Of a stretch of DNA of 30,539 nt, positions 14,558 through 21,979 are shown in pieces (the stretch's first letter is position 1; the number at the start of each line of letters is the position of its first letter). A program made the translations under genes and the position numbers. Under the pieces are notes generated by a model that saw only the letters and a list, made by a program, of their open reading frames with translations, made no database searches and had not been told where the DNA came from. The stretch comes from a virus: the IMG/VR virus record IMGVR_UViG_3300045283_000072, positions 1-30,539 of that record, one strand, 5' to 3'.

Positions 14558-16569
14558 GTGCCGTACGGCAGGCGCATCCCCTGCCCCTTCAGCAGCGCGA
14601 CCTGCGCGTCACCGACGGCGCGCGCGATCGCGTCCGGGGTGCCGAGCGGGTGCGTGATGTAGATGTTCTGCGTGACGCCCCCGCCGCCGCCGCCCCCGCC
14701 TGGCGTCACGAACCCGCTCGCGCCAGGCGTGAAGATTTCCGGCGCCTTGCCGCCGCCGATCAGATACGACGTCCCAGCGACGACCGGCCCGCCGCTGTCG
14801 CGCGTCTGCACCGGGGGCGGCGCGAACCCGGTGTCGATGTAGAACCCGCCGCGGGCGTTCTGGACGTCGCGCATGTCCTTCTGCATTTGCACGTACGCGC
14901 CCGAGTCGTGAAAGCTGGTCAGGCCCGCGATCATCTCGGCGGTGCCGGCGACCACGACGCCTTGGAACTGCTCAAAGGAATCCTTCGCCGCCTTGAAGTG
15001 CGTCGTATACGCGGTGCCGATCACGTCGGCGGACTCGGTGGCCGCCGCGGTCGTCGTCTGGATGCCCTGTTGGATCGCGTCCTGCGCCTGGGCGTCGGCG
15101 AGGTTCGCCTTCAGGAACGCCGCCTCACTCGCCTCCGCGGCCTGCTTCTTCTGGAACTCGGCGAGGATGCGATCGTTGGTCGCTTTCAACATCGCCTGCT
15201 CGATCACCTTGCGCTGGTCCGCTTCCGCTTTCTCGAGGTCCGCCGTCTCGGTGAGCGCCCTTGCGTAGTCCTCGAGCGCGATCTTCACGGCCGCCACTTG
15301 CTGCGCGGTGACCCCGTAGGCCTTCGCCAGATCGCCCTGCGACACGCCCGCCGACAGGTAGTATTGGATCGCTTCGACGACGGTGCCGTCGAGCGTGTCG
15401 AGCGTGGTCTGCCAGCCGACCGTGGACGCGGTGATGGCGTCGGTGGCCTTCTGCCACTCCGCCAGCGCCGCGGCGTCCTTCTTGACCTGCTCCTCGTGCT
15501 CTTTGAGCAGCTTGGTATTGAGTTCCAGGCCGGCGGTGATCGCGGGTAAGGATCCATCCTTGGCCATCTTCTCGAACGGACTCGGCACGGCGGCGGCCAT
15601 CCGCTGCGCTTGCGCCATCGTATTGACACTATCGACATAGGCGTCGATCCCGTTGATCGCGTCGGCCGTCACGTGATCGATGAGGCCGAAATCCGCGATC
15701 AGATCCGGTAACGTTTTGTGCGCGTTCGTCGCGGCGGTATCGGCGTCCTTGGTCGCCGCGGCCATATGATTCAGGGCGGCCGTCACGAGCGGGTCTTCGA
15801 TAATGATCTTGCCGAGCGCCTCCTTCACGTTGTCCCACGCGTTGGCGGCCTGCGCGATCCGGCCCGAGTAGGTCTCGATTGCGGCCGCCGCCTGGCCGCC
15901 AAACTTCTCATTGATGACATCCAGCACCGCGGCGAGGCCGCGGGACTTGACATCGGCCGCATCGACGGTAATGCCGTACCGCCCGAGCGCCGTGGTGTGG
16001 CCTTCGGCGGCCTTGGCGACGAGCATCGTCGCCTGTTGCAGATCGATCCCGAGGCCGGCGGCGAGATCGGTCGAGGCCTTCAGCGCGGCCTGCATCTGGC
16101 TCGGCATCACGTTGCCCACCAGCGTGAGCAACTTCTCCATCGCCTGAATGTCTTCGTCCGCGTACTTGGTCGTCGCCTGAAACGTCGTCGCGAGCGCGTT
16201 GTATTGCTCGATCACCGGCGCCGTCGCCAGGCCATGCGTCCGCAGCGCCGCGGTCAGCTGGACGGTGGCATCTTCCTGTTTGCTGTACGCCGCCACGGAC
16301 TCGCTGACAAATTCCGTGAGCGTGTGAAACGCTTCCGACGTGGCCCCGACGATCGCATCGGCCGACACCATGCCGGTCATGGTCTCGACAATCCGTTGAC
16401 TGAGCCCGCTGAACGCCTTGGCGCTGTCCTCGACGGGCGCCGGGACTTTCGCCATCTGCGCGGCGGCCTGGTCGGCGCCCTGGCCCATCGTCTTCAGGGC
16501 GGCGGTCGAATCCGCGGCCTCTTTCTGAAAGGCGCTGAAATCCGCGAGGAGCGTCCCGGTCAGCGCCAT
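14554..16569 (-). CDS. Tape measure protein, 671 aa
   Basis: The protein is long, Ala-rich and mostly helical, starting MALTGTLLADFSAFQKEAAD, and sits between the tail chaperone pair and the hub gene, the standard tape-measure place. Near residue 60 a FSGLSQRIVETMTGMVSADA segment precedes long helical runs. The C-terminal part has a glycine run (FVTPGGGGGGGGVTQNIYI) before a final IARAVGDAQVALLKGQG segment common in such proteins. At roughly 1.5 angstrom per residue it would set a tail of about 100 nm. The start ATG at 16569 shares a base with the chaperone-extension stop (TGATG). Confidence 0.93.
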   Translation of the reverse strand: MALTGTLLADFSAFQKEAADSTAALKTMGQGADQAAAQMAKVPAPVEDSAKAFSGLSQRIVETMTGMVSADAIVGATSEAFHTLTEFVSESVAAYSKQEDATVQLTAALRTHGLATAPVIEQYNALATTFQATTKYADEDIQAMEKLLTLVGNVMPSQMQAALKASTDLAAGLGIDLQQATMLVAKAAEGHTTALGRYGITVDAADVKSRGLAAVLDVINEKFGGQAAAAIETYSGRIAQAANAWDNVKEALGKIIIEDPLVTAALNHMAAATKDADTAATNAHKTLPDLIADFGLIDHVTADAINGIDAYVDSVNTMAQAQRMAAAVPSPFEKMAKDGSLPAITAGLELNTKLLKEHEEQVKKDAAALAEWQKATDAITASTVGWQTTLDTLDGTVVEAIQYYLSAGVSQGDLAKAYGVTAQQVAAVKIALEDYARALTETADLEKAEADQRKVIEQAMLKATNDRILAEFQKKQAAEASEAAFLKANLADAQAQDAIQQGIQTTTAAATESADVIGTAYTTHFKAAKDSFEQFQGVVVAGTAEMIAGLTSFHDSGAYVQMQKDMRDVQNARGGFYIDTGFAPPPVQTRDSGGPVVAGTSYLIGGGKAPEIFTPGASGFVTPGGGGGGGGVTQNIYITHPLGTPDAIARAVGDAQVALLKGQGMRLPYGT

Positions 16570-16682
16570 CAGCGATCCGCCTCGGCCTGGTTGAGATGAT
16601 CGACGAGCACGTCATAGACGGCACGCGGGAGCGCGTCCACCCACTCGTACCGCCAGCCGCCCATCGCGCGACAGATGTTCAT
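16569..16682 (-). CDS. Tail chaperone T segment (frameshift extension), 37 aa
   Basis: From ATG 16682 the frame encodes MGGWRYEWVDALPRAVYDVL and ends in NQAEADR. This resembles the short W-x-LP-x-x-VY proteins that follow tail chaperones in many siphophages. The frame stays open upstream to the A9 run, so it is most likely expressed as a frameshift extension. Independent translation is also possible, since the ATG overlaps the stop of the first frame (ATGA). Confidence 0.7.
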   Translation of the reverse strand: MNICRAMGGWRYEWVDALPRAVYDVLVDHLNQAEADR

Positions 16683-17050
16683 GGTGGAGAGGACGCGGGT
16701 GCGGAAGTGGGGGTCTTTTTTTTTGCGTCGAGCGCCGCCTCGGCGGCCGCCTCGTGGCGGTCGAGCACCGCGATGATCTCGCGCAGCGTCGCCTTGTCGA
16801 GCGCGCCCAGGGTGGCGCGGCGCGTCTCCTCGGGCAGATCGAGATCGTAGGGCAACGGCCCGCCGTCGAGGCCGACGAGCGACCAGCCGACGATGTAGGC
16901 GAGCGGTTTGGCGAACGTCTTGCGGTCGGCCAGCGCCGTGAGCATCTCGACGTACTGGCCCGCGTTGAGTTCCTTTTGCACGTCGAGATAGTCGCCCTCG
17001 GAGAGCGGCACCCGCACGACTTCCGGGGCGACGACACGGCAGCGACCCAT
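16569..17050 (-). CDS. Tail assembly chaperone GT fusion, made by -1 frameshift
   Basis: The upstream chaperone frame (start 17050) meets a run of nine A at 16724-16716, reading GCA AAA AAA AAG. A slip of one base back leads to an open frame that runs to the stop at 16571-16569. The fusion would be 160 residues: 112 from the first frame, an 11-residue bridge (DPHFRTRVLST) and 37 from the second. Siphophages commonly make a G and a GT-type product this way, both binding the tape measure. The tape measure start overlaps the fusion stop (TGATG), as expected. The frameshift is inferred from the slip site and open frame. Confidence 0.82.
16679..17050 (-). CDS. Tail assembly chaperone, G-type product, 123 aa
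   Basis: ATG 17050 encodes a protein with VVRVPLSEGDYLDVQKELNA, PLAYIVGWSLVGLDG and a DKATLREIIAVLDRHEAAAE helix, the usual layout of a siphophage tail assembly chaperone. The helix ends in the KKK that marks the slip site. After it the frame continues for only 11 residues (TPTSAPASSPP). It lies between a minor tail gene and the tape measure, which fits. Without the frameshift this shorter form is made. Confidence 0.87.
   Translation of the reverse strand: MGRCRVVAPEVVRVPLSEGDYLDVQKELNAGQYVEMLTALADRKTFAKPLAYIVGWSLVGLDGGPLPYDLDLPEETRRATLGALDKATLREIIAVLDRHEAAAEAALDAKKKTPTSAPASSPP
16716..16724 (-). promoter_or_regulatory. Slippery A9 run, probable -1 frameshift site
   Basis: Nine consecutive A on the minus strand follow a GC and give A AAA AAA in the slip register. 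They lie 35 bases before the stop of the first frame. Runs of A of this size are rare in this G+C-rich genome. The overlap of the two tail chaperone frames here makes programmed slippage more likely than sequencing error. Confidence 0.8.
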
Positions 17051-17056
17051 TTACTT

Positions 17057-17329
17057 TTACTTCACCAGGGACTGCGGCGGCCCGAGGGTCGCGGTCAGGC
17101 GACCCTCGTCGCGCGCCAGGGTTTTAATCGGAAACCGCCATTCGCCTTTCGCGTGCTTCGCGGTGAACACGAGCGGCGTCTGCGCCATCTTGAACGGATC
17201 GGCCAGGACCACCGTCGCGGTCAGCGTCCACGCGGTCAGCGTCTTGTCGGTGGGCGTGACCGCGTAGCCGTGGATCGCCGCGGCGGTGTAGTGCCCCCAT
17301 TTGATCGACCCGATCACGCCCGACAGCAC
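17057..17329 (-). CDS. Minor tail-region protein, 90 aa
   Basis: GTG 17329 follows the major tail protein by ten bases, with gaggc just upstream. The sequence (HYTAAAIHGYAVTPTDKTLT, then alternating strands such as TLTATVVLADPF and PLVFTAKHAKGEWRFPI) looks beta-rich. Position between major tail protein and chaperone suggests a tail-associated protein, perhaps a second tube or assembly factor. No family is recognised. Confidence 0.7.
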   Translation of the reverse strand: MLSGVIGSIKWGHYTAAAIHGYAVTPTDKTLTAWTLTATVVLADPFKMAQTPLVFTAKHAKGEWRFPIKTLARDEGRLTATLGPPQSLVK

Positions 17330-17339
17330 GGCGCCTCGT

Positions 17340-17756
17340 TTACGGGTGCGTCCACGGGCCCGCGGCGACGAAGGCGCCGCTGATCGTGACCGCGCCGTTG
17401 GCCGGCACGGAGATCTTGCCGTCGAGCAGGCCGCGCCCGGAGAACTTCGGCGGGGTGGTGCCCAGGCTGGTCGGGAACAAGTCCAACCACGGCGCGACCG
17501 TGCCGAAGATGACCGAGAAGATCACCAGCCCATCGACCGGATCGTACATGCCGCCGAAGGTGCCCTTGAGGTCCGGCAAACCATCGACATACACCTGGTT
17601 GGTGTCGCCGAAGCACGTCACCTTGACGTGATCCTTCGCCATGTCGAGATCCCATTTATCGAGCGAGGCGACGAGCACCGACGCAACGCCCCCGACGCCC
17701 GTGGGGTCCATTTTGATCTGCCCGCTTTTGCCGTGAATCCGATCGATTGCTGCCAT
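17340..17756 (-). CDS. Major tail (tube) protein, 138 aa
   Basis: ATG 17756 has a good ribosome site (gagga, seven bases upstream). The protein starts MAAIDRIHGKSGQIKMD and contains LDKWDLDMAKDHVKVTCFGD and GTFGGMYDP, a pattern common to short tail tube proteins of siphophages. It is beta-rich and the right size for a tube subunit. It follows the tail terminator candidate and precedes the chaperone pair, the standard order. It would polymerise around the tape measure to form the tail tube. Confidence 0.85.
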   Translation of the reverse strand: MAAIDRIHGKSGQIKMDPTGVGGVASVLVASLDKWDLDMAKDHVKVTCFGDTNQVYVDGLPDLKGTFGGMYDPVDGLVIFSVIFGTVAPWLDLFPTSLGTTPPKFSGRGLLDGKISVPANGAVTISGAFVAAGPWTHP

Positions 17757-17779
17757 AGCGTGGTCCTCGTGGTGGCGGG

Positions 17780-18205
17780 TTACGTGACGAGCGGGGCGAC
17801 CATGACGTGCAGATGGCCGCCGCAGCGGTTCCAGCGAATCGACGGATCGATGTCGTCGACTTCGACGGTCTCGATCTCCTCCTCGAACTGCGTGAGCATC
17901 GCGCCGTAGCCGGTCAGCGACAGGACGGCATCGGTCAGCAGGGTCGCGATCCGCGCGAAGGCGCTCTCGACGTCGGCGCCGGTCGTCATCAGCGCCCGCG
18001 CCTCGACCAGGTAGACCGTGTCCTTGAACCCGGGCCCGCCGAAGATCGGGATGTCGGCCGCCGAGACGAGCTGCACGATCCCGAAGCGCGTCGCGCCTGG
18101 CGGCGCTTCGGCGAACCACACGCCGTCAGGCAGGATCACGCGCAACGCGGCGTCCTGCTGCAACACCTGGAGCAGCGCGATCGTGATCGTGGCAACGTTA
18201 AGCAC
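17780..18205 (-). CDS. Tail terminator/completion protein (DUF3168-like), 141 aa
   Basis: GTG 18205 overlaps the preceding stop by eight bases. The protein has an N-terminal helix (ATITIALLQVLQQDAALRVI) followed by strands with FGIVQLVSAADIPIFGG and a central helix AFARIATLLTDAVLSLTGYG. This matches the fold plan of small terminator proteins that cap the tail and join it to the head. Its place between the HK97 gp10-like gene and the major tail protein agrees. Confidence 0.78.
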   Translation of the reverse strand: MLNVATITIALLQVLQQDAALRVILPDGVWFAEAPPGATRFGIVQLVSAADIPIFGGPGFKDTVYLVEARALMTTGADVESAFARIATLLTDAVLSLTGYGAMLTQFEEEIETVEVDDIDPSIRWNRCGGHLHVMVAPLVT

Positions 18206-18632
18206 CGCCCGTCACCTGCAGGCCCATGTCCTCGAGCACGCGCGGAATCGGCCCCGCGTAGAGGCCGCGCCGCGCGCGGATCAGCGTGGCGGAGAACAAC
18301 GGATTCGCGGGCATCGACCCGCGGAACGCGCCGATCGCGGTATGCCGCGCCTGGCTGCCGCGCTCGAACACCGCCGCGTGCGGCGATGTGTTGATGACGA
18401 CCGCCTCGGTGCGCGTCGCGTCCGTGTGCACGACGACCGCCAAGTGATCCTTCAGATTGCCGGTGCGCGTCGGATACCCCGCGTAGATCGTCTGTTTCGC
18501 CGCCTGCGCGGCGCCCTCGACCTCGGGCGCGGCCGTCGCGGTGAGATCCTGCGCGAGCGTCGCGAACTGGTCGACGAGCTCCTGGATCCCGGTCCACTGG
18601 AACCACACCGACGCGCCGCCCGGCCCGCTCAC
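18198..18632 (-). CDS. HK97 gp10-like head-tail/tail completion protein, 144 aa
   Basis: GTG 18632 overlaps the head-closure stop (GTGA). The protein contains FQWTGIQELVDQFATLAQDL, then QTIYAGYPTRTGNLKDHLAV and SPHAAVFERGSQAR, the features of gp10-like proteins. These act at the neck and in tail completion. The order with its neighbours (connector, closure, gp10, terminator, tube) is the normal siphophage one. Confidence 0.85.
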   Translation of the reverse strand: MSGPGGASVWFQWTGIQELVDQFATLAQDLTATAAPEVEGAAQAAKQTIYAGYPTRTGNLKDHLAVVVHTDATRTEAVVINTSPHAAVFERGSQARHTAIGAFRGSMPANPLFSATLIRARRGLYAGPIPRVLEDMGLQVTGGA

Positions 18633-18982
18633 TCGACCACCTCCGCGCAGACGAGATGCAACTGCACGTGGCGCTCTTCGTAGTCGAAGATGCCGAGCAC
18701 CGAGAGGCTGCGCCCGTCATAGAGAAACCGGGTTTTCGTCGTGAGGCCGGTCCGGTACGGGACCGTCACAATGTGCGTCGCCATCGAGATCGTCGTGCCG
18801 GCGGTGATCTGCTCGAGCGAGGCCTGCGACGCCGGCGTGATGCGCGCGAACTCGGGCGGCGGCAAATCGATCCACGACTGCGTGTAGCCGGTCCCGTCGG
18901 GGATCGGCGGGCCGGGTTTCTGGAACAGCCCCTGGTGCAGCCGTTGCCCGCTCGAGACGTAGGCCGCGGTGGTCGGACTCAT
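18629..18982 (-). CDS. Head closure/head-tail adaptor protein, 117 aa
   Basis: ATG 18982 overlaps the upstream stop (ATGA). The C-terminal half, TKTRFLYDGRSLSVLGIFDY and then EERHVQLHLVCAEV, is characteristic of the small beta-barrel head closure proteins (SPP1 gp16-like). These seal the connector after DNA packaging and form the tail joining site. The N-terminal 60 residues are less conserved (SSGQRLHQGLFQKPGPPIPD). Placement after the connector supports the call. Confidence 0.84.
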   Translation of the reverse strand: MSPTTAAYVSSGQRLHQGLFQKPGPPIPDGTGYTQSWIDLPPPEFARITPASQASLEQITAGTTISMATHIVTVPYRTGLTTKTRFLYDGRSLSVLGIFDYEERHVQLHLVCAEVVE

Positions 18983-19311
18983 GCGATCCCCGGATCGTGA
19001 TAGGCGCGCAACAGTTCACGGACCAGCACGTGGAGCTCCTCCGGGTCCTGGCGCGCGGGGCCCTCGAGGTCGTCGCCGCGGAACCGATAGAACTCGCCCG
19101 CCTGCACCAGAATCGCTGCGACGACCACTTGCGGCACGGTCGTCGCGTCGGTCCAGGTGTCGACGATCGCTTTCGTGCGCGTCGTCGTGCTGCACCAGCC
19201 GACGATCTGCGCCTCGGCCTGGTCGGCCATGCTCTGCACGTCGGCGTCATCCGCGGTCGACGTGATCCGCAGCCGCGCCTTGACCTGATCGAGCGTCACG
19301 AACAGCGCCAC
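18979..19311 (-). CDS. Head-tail connector protein (HK97 gp6-like), 110 aa
   Basis: GTG 19311 follows the previous stop by three bases. The protein is mainly helical: LDQVKARLRITSTADDADVQ, then MADQAEAQIVGWC and VPQVVVAAILVQAGEFYRFR. It shows the LxxvKxhLRI-type start and AVLLLVAHFYxxR-type helix of the gp6-like connector family, here with Ala/Gly-rich changes. It would form the ring under the portal. The order relative to portal and head closure is as expected. Confidence 0.86.
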   Translation of the reverse strand: MALFVTLDQVKARLRITSTADDADVQSMADQAEAQIVGWCSTTTRTKAIVDTWTDATTVPQVVVAAILVQAGEFYRFRGDDLEGPARQDPEELHVLVRELLRAYHDPGIA

Positions 19312-19314
19312 GGG

Positions 19315-19896
19315 TTACCGCCGCCTCGTGTCGTCATAGACCTGTTGCCAGTCCTTGCCGGCCGGCCCGATGGGTCCGGGCCCGCCGTCCTTGCCGTCCT
19401 TGCCGTCGCGTCCGCGTTTCACTTTCAGCGTCCACGCCTTTGACCCGTCGCCCGGTTTCGTCGTGGTCGCCGTGTGGCAGTGCCACTCCGAACCGGCCCA
19501 CGTCACGCCGTCGCCGGGCTCGTACGTTTTTCCCTCGAGCCACACGCCGCGGTAGATGTCGAGTGCAAACGACGCGGTCCCGATCTCCTTGACGACGTCG
19601 CCGTGCGCGGCCGTGATGGTGAACGAGCGATCGTCACGTTGCGTCACGCCGAGGTCGTCGAACCCGACGCCGTCGCGGCCGGCCGGGCCGGGCGGGCCCG
19701 GCACGAGCGCGCGGGTCTCGAGCACGGCCAGGCGTTCGCGCATGGTGCCGATCTCGGTCGTCGCCGTGACCAGGCCGGCGAGCTGCGCGTCGAGCACCCC
19801 GAGGCGCGCGGTGACGTCCTCGAACTGGCGCCGCACATAGTCGCGGATCACCGGCGCGATGCCGTCGACGATCGCCGCGAGCTCGTCGGCGGTCAT
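19315..19896 (-). CDS. Collagen-like protein with coiled coil and CBM5/12-like module, 193 aa
   Basis: ATG 19896 overlaps the portal stop (ATGA). Residues about 20-62 are a likely coiled coil. Short Gly-X-Y stretches follow at 66-76 (PGPPGPAGRDG) and 162-182. Between them residues 115-157 read YRGVWLEGKTYEPGDGVTWA and SEWHCHTATTTKP, the aromatic layout of chitin-binding CBM5/12 modules. The protein could be a trimeric head or neck appendage binding sugars on cells or surfaces. Its place among head genes, not tail fibres, is the odd point. Confidence 0.8.
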   Translation of the reverse strand: MTADELAAIVDGIAPVIRDYVRRQFEDVTARLGVLDAQLAGLVTATTEIGTMRERLAVLETRALVPGPPGPAGRDGVGFDDLGVTQRDDRSFTITAAHGDVVKEIGTASFALDIYRGVWLEGKTYEPGDGVTWAGSEWHCHTATTTKPGDGSKAWTLKVKRGRDGKDGKDGGPGPIGPAGKDWQQVYDDTRRR

Positions 19897-21290
19897 GCGG
19901 CTAACGCCTTTGTCAGCAGGTGGCCCATCTGCGCGGCCATCTGTGTCGGGGGCACCTGGTCGGCCGCCGGCGTCGCCATCGGCGCCGGGGTCGGTTTACT
20001 GAACGGGTTCTCGGCGTCGCGCTGCGCCAGCGCCTTGAGCGAGAACATCTGCTGTTGCATGTACGGCGTGTCGCCGCCCTCGACGGGCGGGAGGCCGAAG
20101 TACCGCTCGCGCGCTTCATCGGGCGACATGGCGCCGGCGCCGATCGCATCCGCCGCGGCCTTCGTCTTCGTCGCCGTGTCCATCCAGATCAGGTCGTCGA
20201 TGTCGAACTCGGTCCCGTACGGCGTGCCGTCGAGGCCGAGCCCCTCGTCGAGACACGCCTCGAAGTTCGTGATCAGCGACTGAATGCAGAGCGAGTGGTA
20301 CATCTGCCACTCGGACTCGAGCTGCACCCCGCGCGGCGGTTCGCCGACCCCAATCAGGAACGGCGGCACGTGATAGCAGCTACAAATCGTGGCGGCGGTC
20401 CAGCCCAACTGCGCGATCAGTTCCGCATCGTGGGCATTCACCGTCAATTGCGTGTACTTGAGATCGCCCGTGAACGCCGCGACATTGCCGGCGTTGGGAC
20501 CGCTATAGGCGGCTTTCCATTTGGCCGCGAGATCGGCGAGGGCCGCCTCCGTCACGCCGGGCGGCGTGGTGATCATCGCGCTGGGGCGGCTGGCATTGGT
20601 AAAGAAGGCGGTCGAACTGTTCTGGATCGCCAGCCCCTGCATCGCCGCCGCCGCGCAGGCGTAGATCGGCGACATGCCCACGAGCGGATGAAACAGGCAC
20701 ACCATCCGGTCGTGAATGATTTCGCTCGCCGGGACGATGACCTTGTCGGGCTCGCCGGTCAGCGCCAGGGTGCCCGACAAATTGTCATGTTGGAGCTGGT
20801 AGTAGATCCCGCCATCGGGTGTGATGAGCGGCAGACAGCGCAGCGGGTCGAGCACGTACAGCGCCGTGACGATGCCGCGCGCGTCGCGCTCCTTGAGCAC
20901 GTACGTGTTGCCCCACATCAGTTTCGACGTGATCCACTGCTCGACGAACTTCGTGATCGTCTGGTAGCGGTTCGGTTTGCGGAGGACCGGCGAGAACGCC
21001 GGCGAGGTCGTCTCCTCCCACAGCGCGTCGTCGGTCTGTTCGACCAGGCGCAGGGTCAGCTTCCCCATGTCCTGGGCAATCAGGGTGACGCACGCGAACA
21101 CGGGCGCGTATTGGAGGACCTGGTCGCGGCGGCCTTCGACGTTGACCTGCCAGGCGCCGCTATAGGGTTCGCGCACGACGAGCGGCCACCAGCCGCCGCC
21201 GCTGGCCGCGCCGGGACTATAGGGCGCCGTCAGGCTTTTCGCGGTGAGCTCGAGGCCGCGGCCGAACACCTGCAGCCGGACACTCGCCAT
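19893..21290 (-). CDS. Portal protein (HK97 family), 465 aa
   Basis: The protein carries family features: YAPVFACVTLIAQDMGKLTL, LRKPNRYQTITKFVEQWITS, LMWGNTYVLKERDARG, EIIHDRMVCLFHPLVGMSPI and CSCYHVPPFLIGVGEPP. These match HK97-type portals in order and length. It forms the dodecameric ring for DNA entry and exit and docks the terminase. The start ATG at 21290 shares a base with the upstream stop (TGATG). The C-terminal end is Pro/Ala-rich, as often seen. The order here is terminase, capsid, then portal, with the portal after the fused capsid gene rather than before it. Confidence 0.94.
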   Translation of the reverse strand: MASVRLQVFGRGLELTAKSLTAPYSPGAASGGGWWPLVVREPYSGAWQVNVEGRRDQVLQYAPVFACVTLIAQDMGKLTLRLVEQTDDALWEETTSPAFSPVLRKPNRYQTITKFVEQWITSKLMWGNTYVLKERDARGIVTALYVLDPLRCLPLITPDGGIYYQLQHDNLSGTLALTGEPDKVIVPASEIIHDRMVCLFHPLVGMSPIYACAAAAMQGLAIQNSSTAFFTNASRPSAMITTPPGVTEAALADLAAKWKAAYSGPNAGNVAAFTGDLKYTQLTVNAHDAELIAQLGWTAATICSCYHVPPFLIGVGEPPRGVQLESEWQMYHSLCIQSLITNFEACLDEGLGLDGTPYGTEFDIDDLIWMDTATKTKAAADAIGAGAMSPDEARERYFGLPPVEGGDTPYMQQQMFSLKALAQRDAENPFSKPTPAPMATPAADQVPPTQMAAQMGHLLTKALAA

Positions 21291-21793
21291 CAGCGGCCGA
21301 GGCCGCCGTGCGGCGGATCGGGGGCGTGGCGGGCCGTCCCGCGCGTCGCCGTCACGGTGAACGTCACCGGCTCGGAGAGGTTGCCGCCCGCGCGGACCTG
21401 GATCGGCACGACGCCCTCGGTCGCGGTTGCCATGACGACGTCGGTCGTCACCGCCGTGTCCGAGACGACGGTCGTCGCGCGGTCGGCGCCATTGGCGACG
21501 ATCACGCTGTCGGCCGCGAACCCGGTGCCGGTGACCTGCAGCGTGAAATCCGGCGCGCCGAGCGCCACGGTCGCCGGCGTCAGGCTGGTGATGGTCGGCG
21601 GGACGATCGGCGCCTCGGTCCAGCCGTCGATCGAGACGAACCCGATCCCGCGCAGCGTTTCGGCGAGCGCGCGATCGGTGACGGCGTAGGTCTCGCCCTC
21701 GAGGTGCTCGACGCCGTTCTCGGTGTGGTAGACGCGGGCGACGACGTCGATGGACTCGCCGGCCGCGCGCTCGGCCACGTGTTTACCGCGCAT
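21290..21793 (-). CDS. Ig-like (IPT/TIG) protein, probable capsid decoration, 167 aa
   Basis: ATG 21793 overlaps the previous stop by nine to eleven bases. Residues 1-60 form a small domain (ESIDVVARVYHTENGVEHLE). Residues 64-149 are an IPT/TIG-type immunoglobulin fold: PTITSLTPATVALGAPDFTL, VTGTGFAADSVIVANG and a closing VPIQVRAGGNLSEPVTFTV. Ig domains on heads are known as surface decoration that may bind carbohydrate. Position directly after the capsid and its small partner supports a head role. Confidence 0.8.
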   Translation of the reverse strand: MRGKHVAERAAGESIDVVARVYHTENGVEHLEGETYAVTDRALAETLRGIGFVSIDGWTEAPIVPPTITSLTPATVALGAPDFTLQVTGTGFAADSVIVANGADRATTVVSDTAVTTDVVMATATEGVVPIQVRAGGNLSEPVTFTVTATRGTARHAPDPPHGGLGR

Positions 21794-21977
21794 GTTTCCT
21801 CCCGGTGGTGGCCGTCGGGCCGCCGCGCGGCGGCACCGCGTCCACCGCGCACCGCATCGCAAAGCCGGCGACCTCGAGCTGCTCGACGAGCGCGGCGTCG
21901 ACGGTGATCGTGTCGCCCGCGCGCGGGTATTGGCCGTTCCAGTACCCGTCGCGCAGGACCGTCATCGTGATCGGCAT
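21783..21977 (-). CDS. Small protein after capsid gene, 64 aa
   Basis: ATG 21977 lies three bases after the capsid stop. The sequence, MTVLRDGYWNGQYPRAGDTI then TVDAALVEQLEVAGFA, is like the short beta-hairpin/helix proteins found next to many phage capsid genes, often a head-fibre or decoration anchor. The C-terminal end is basic (TTGRKHAR). It overlaps the Ig-domain gene. Similar VDxxLVEQLExxGFA segments recur in the N-terminus of the following gene (RALAETLRGIGFVS), suggesting shared ancestry. Confidence 0.72.
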   Translation of the reverse strand: MPITMTVLRDGYWNGQYPRAGDTITVDAALVEQLEVAGFAMRCAVDAVPPRGGPTATTGRKHAR

Positions 21978-21979
21978 GA

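Noticed and set aside
12878-14662. A 594-codon open frame on the plus strand, antisense to the hub gene
   Set aside because: Its translation is Arg/Asp/Gly-rich low-complexity, as expected for the antisense frame of a G+C-rich gene, and the opposite strand has a coherent hub protein.
19920-21689. A 589-codon plus-strand open frame opposite the portal gene
   Set aside because: It is an antisense shadow; the portal gene is certain and coupled with its neighbours.
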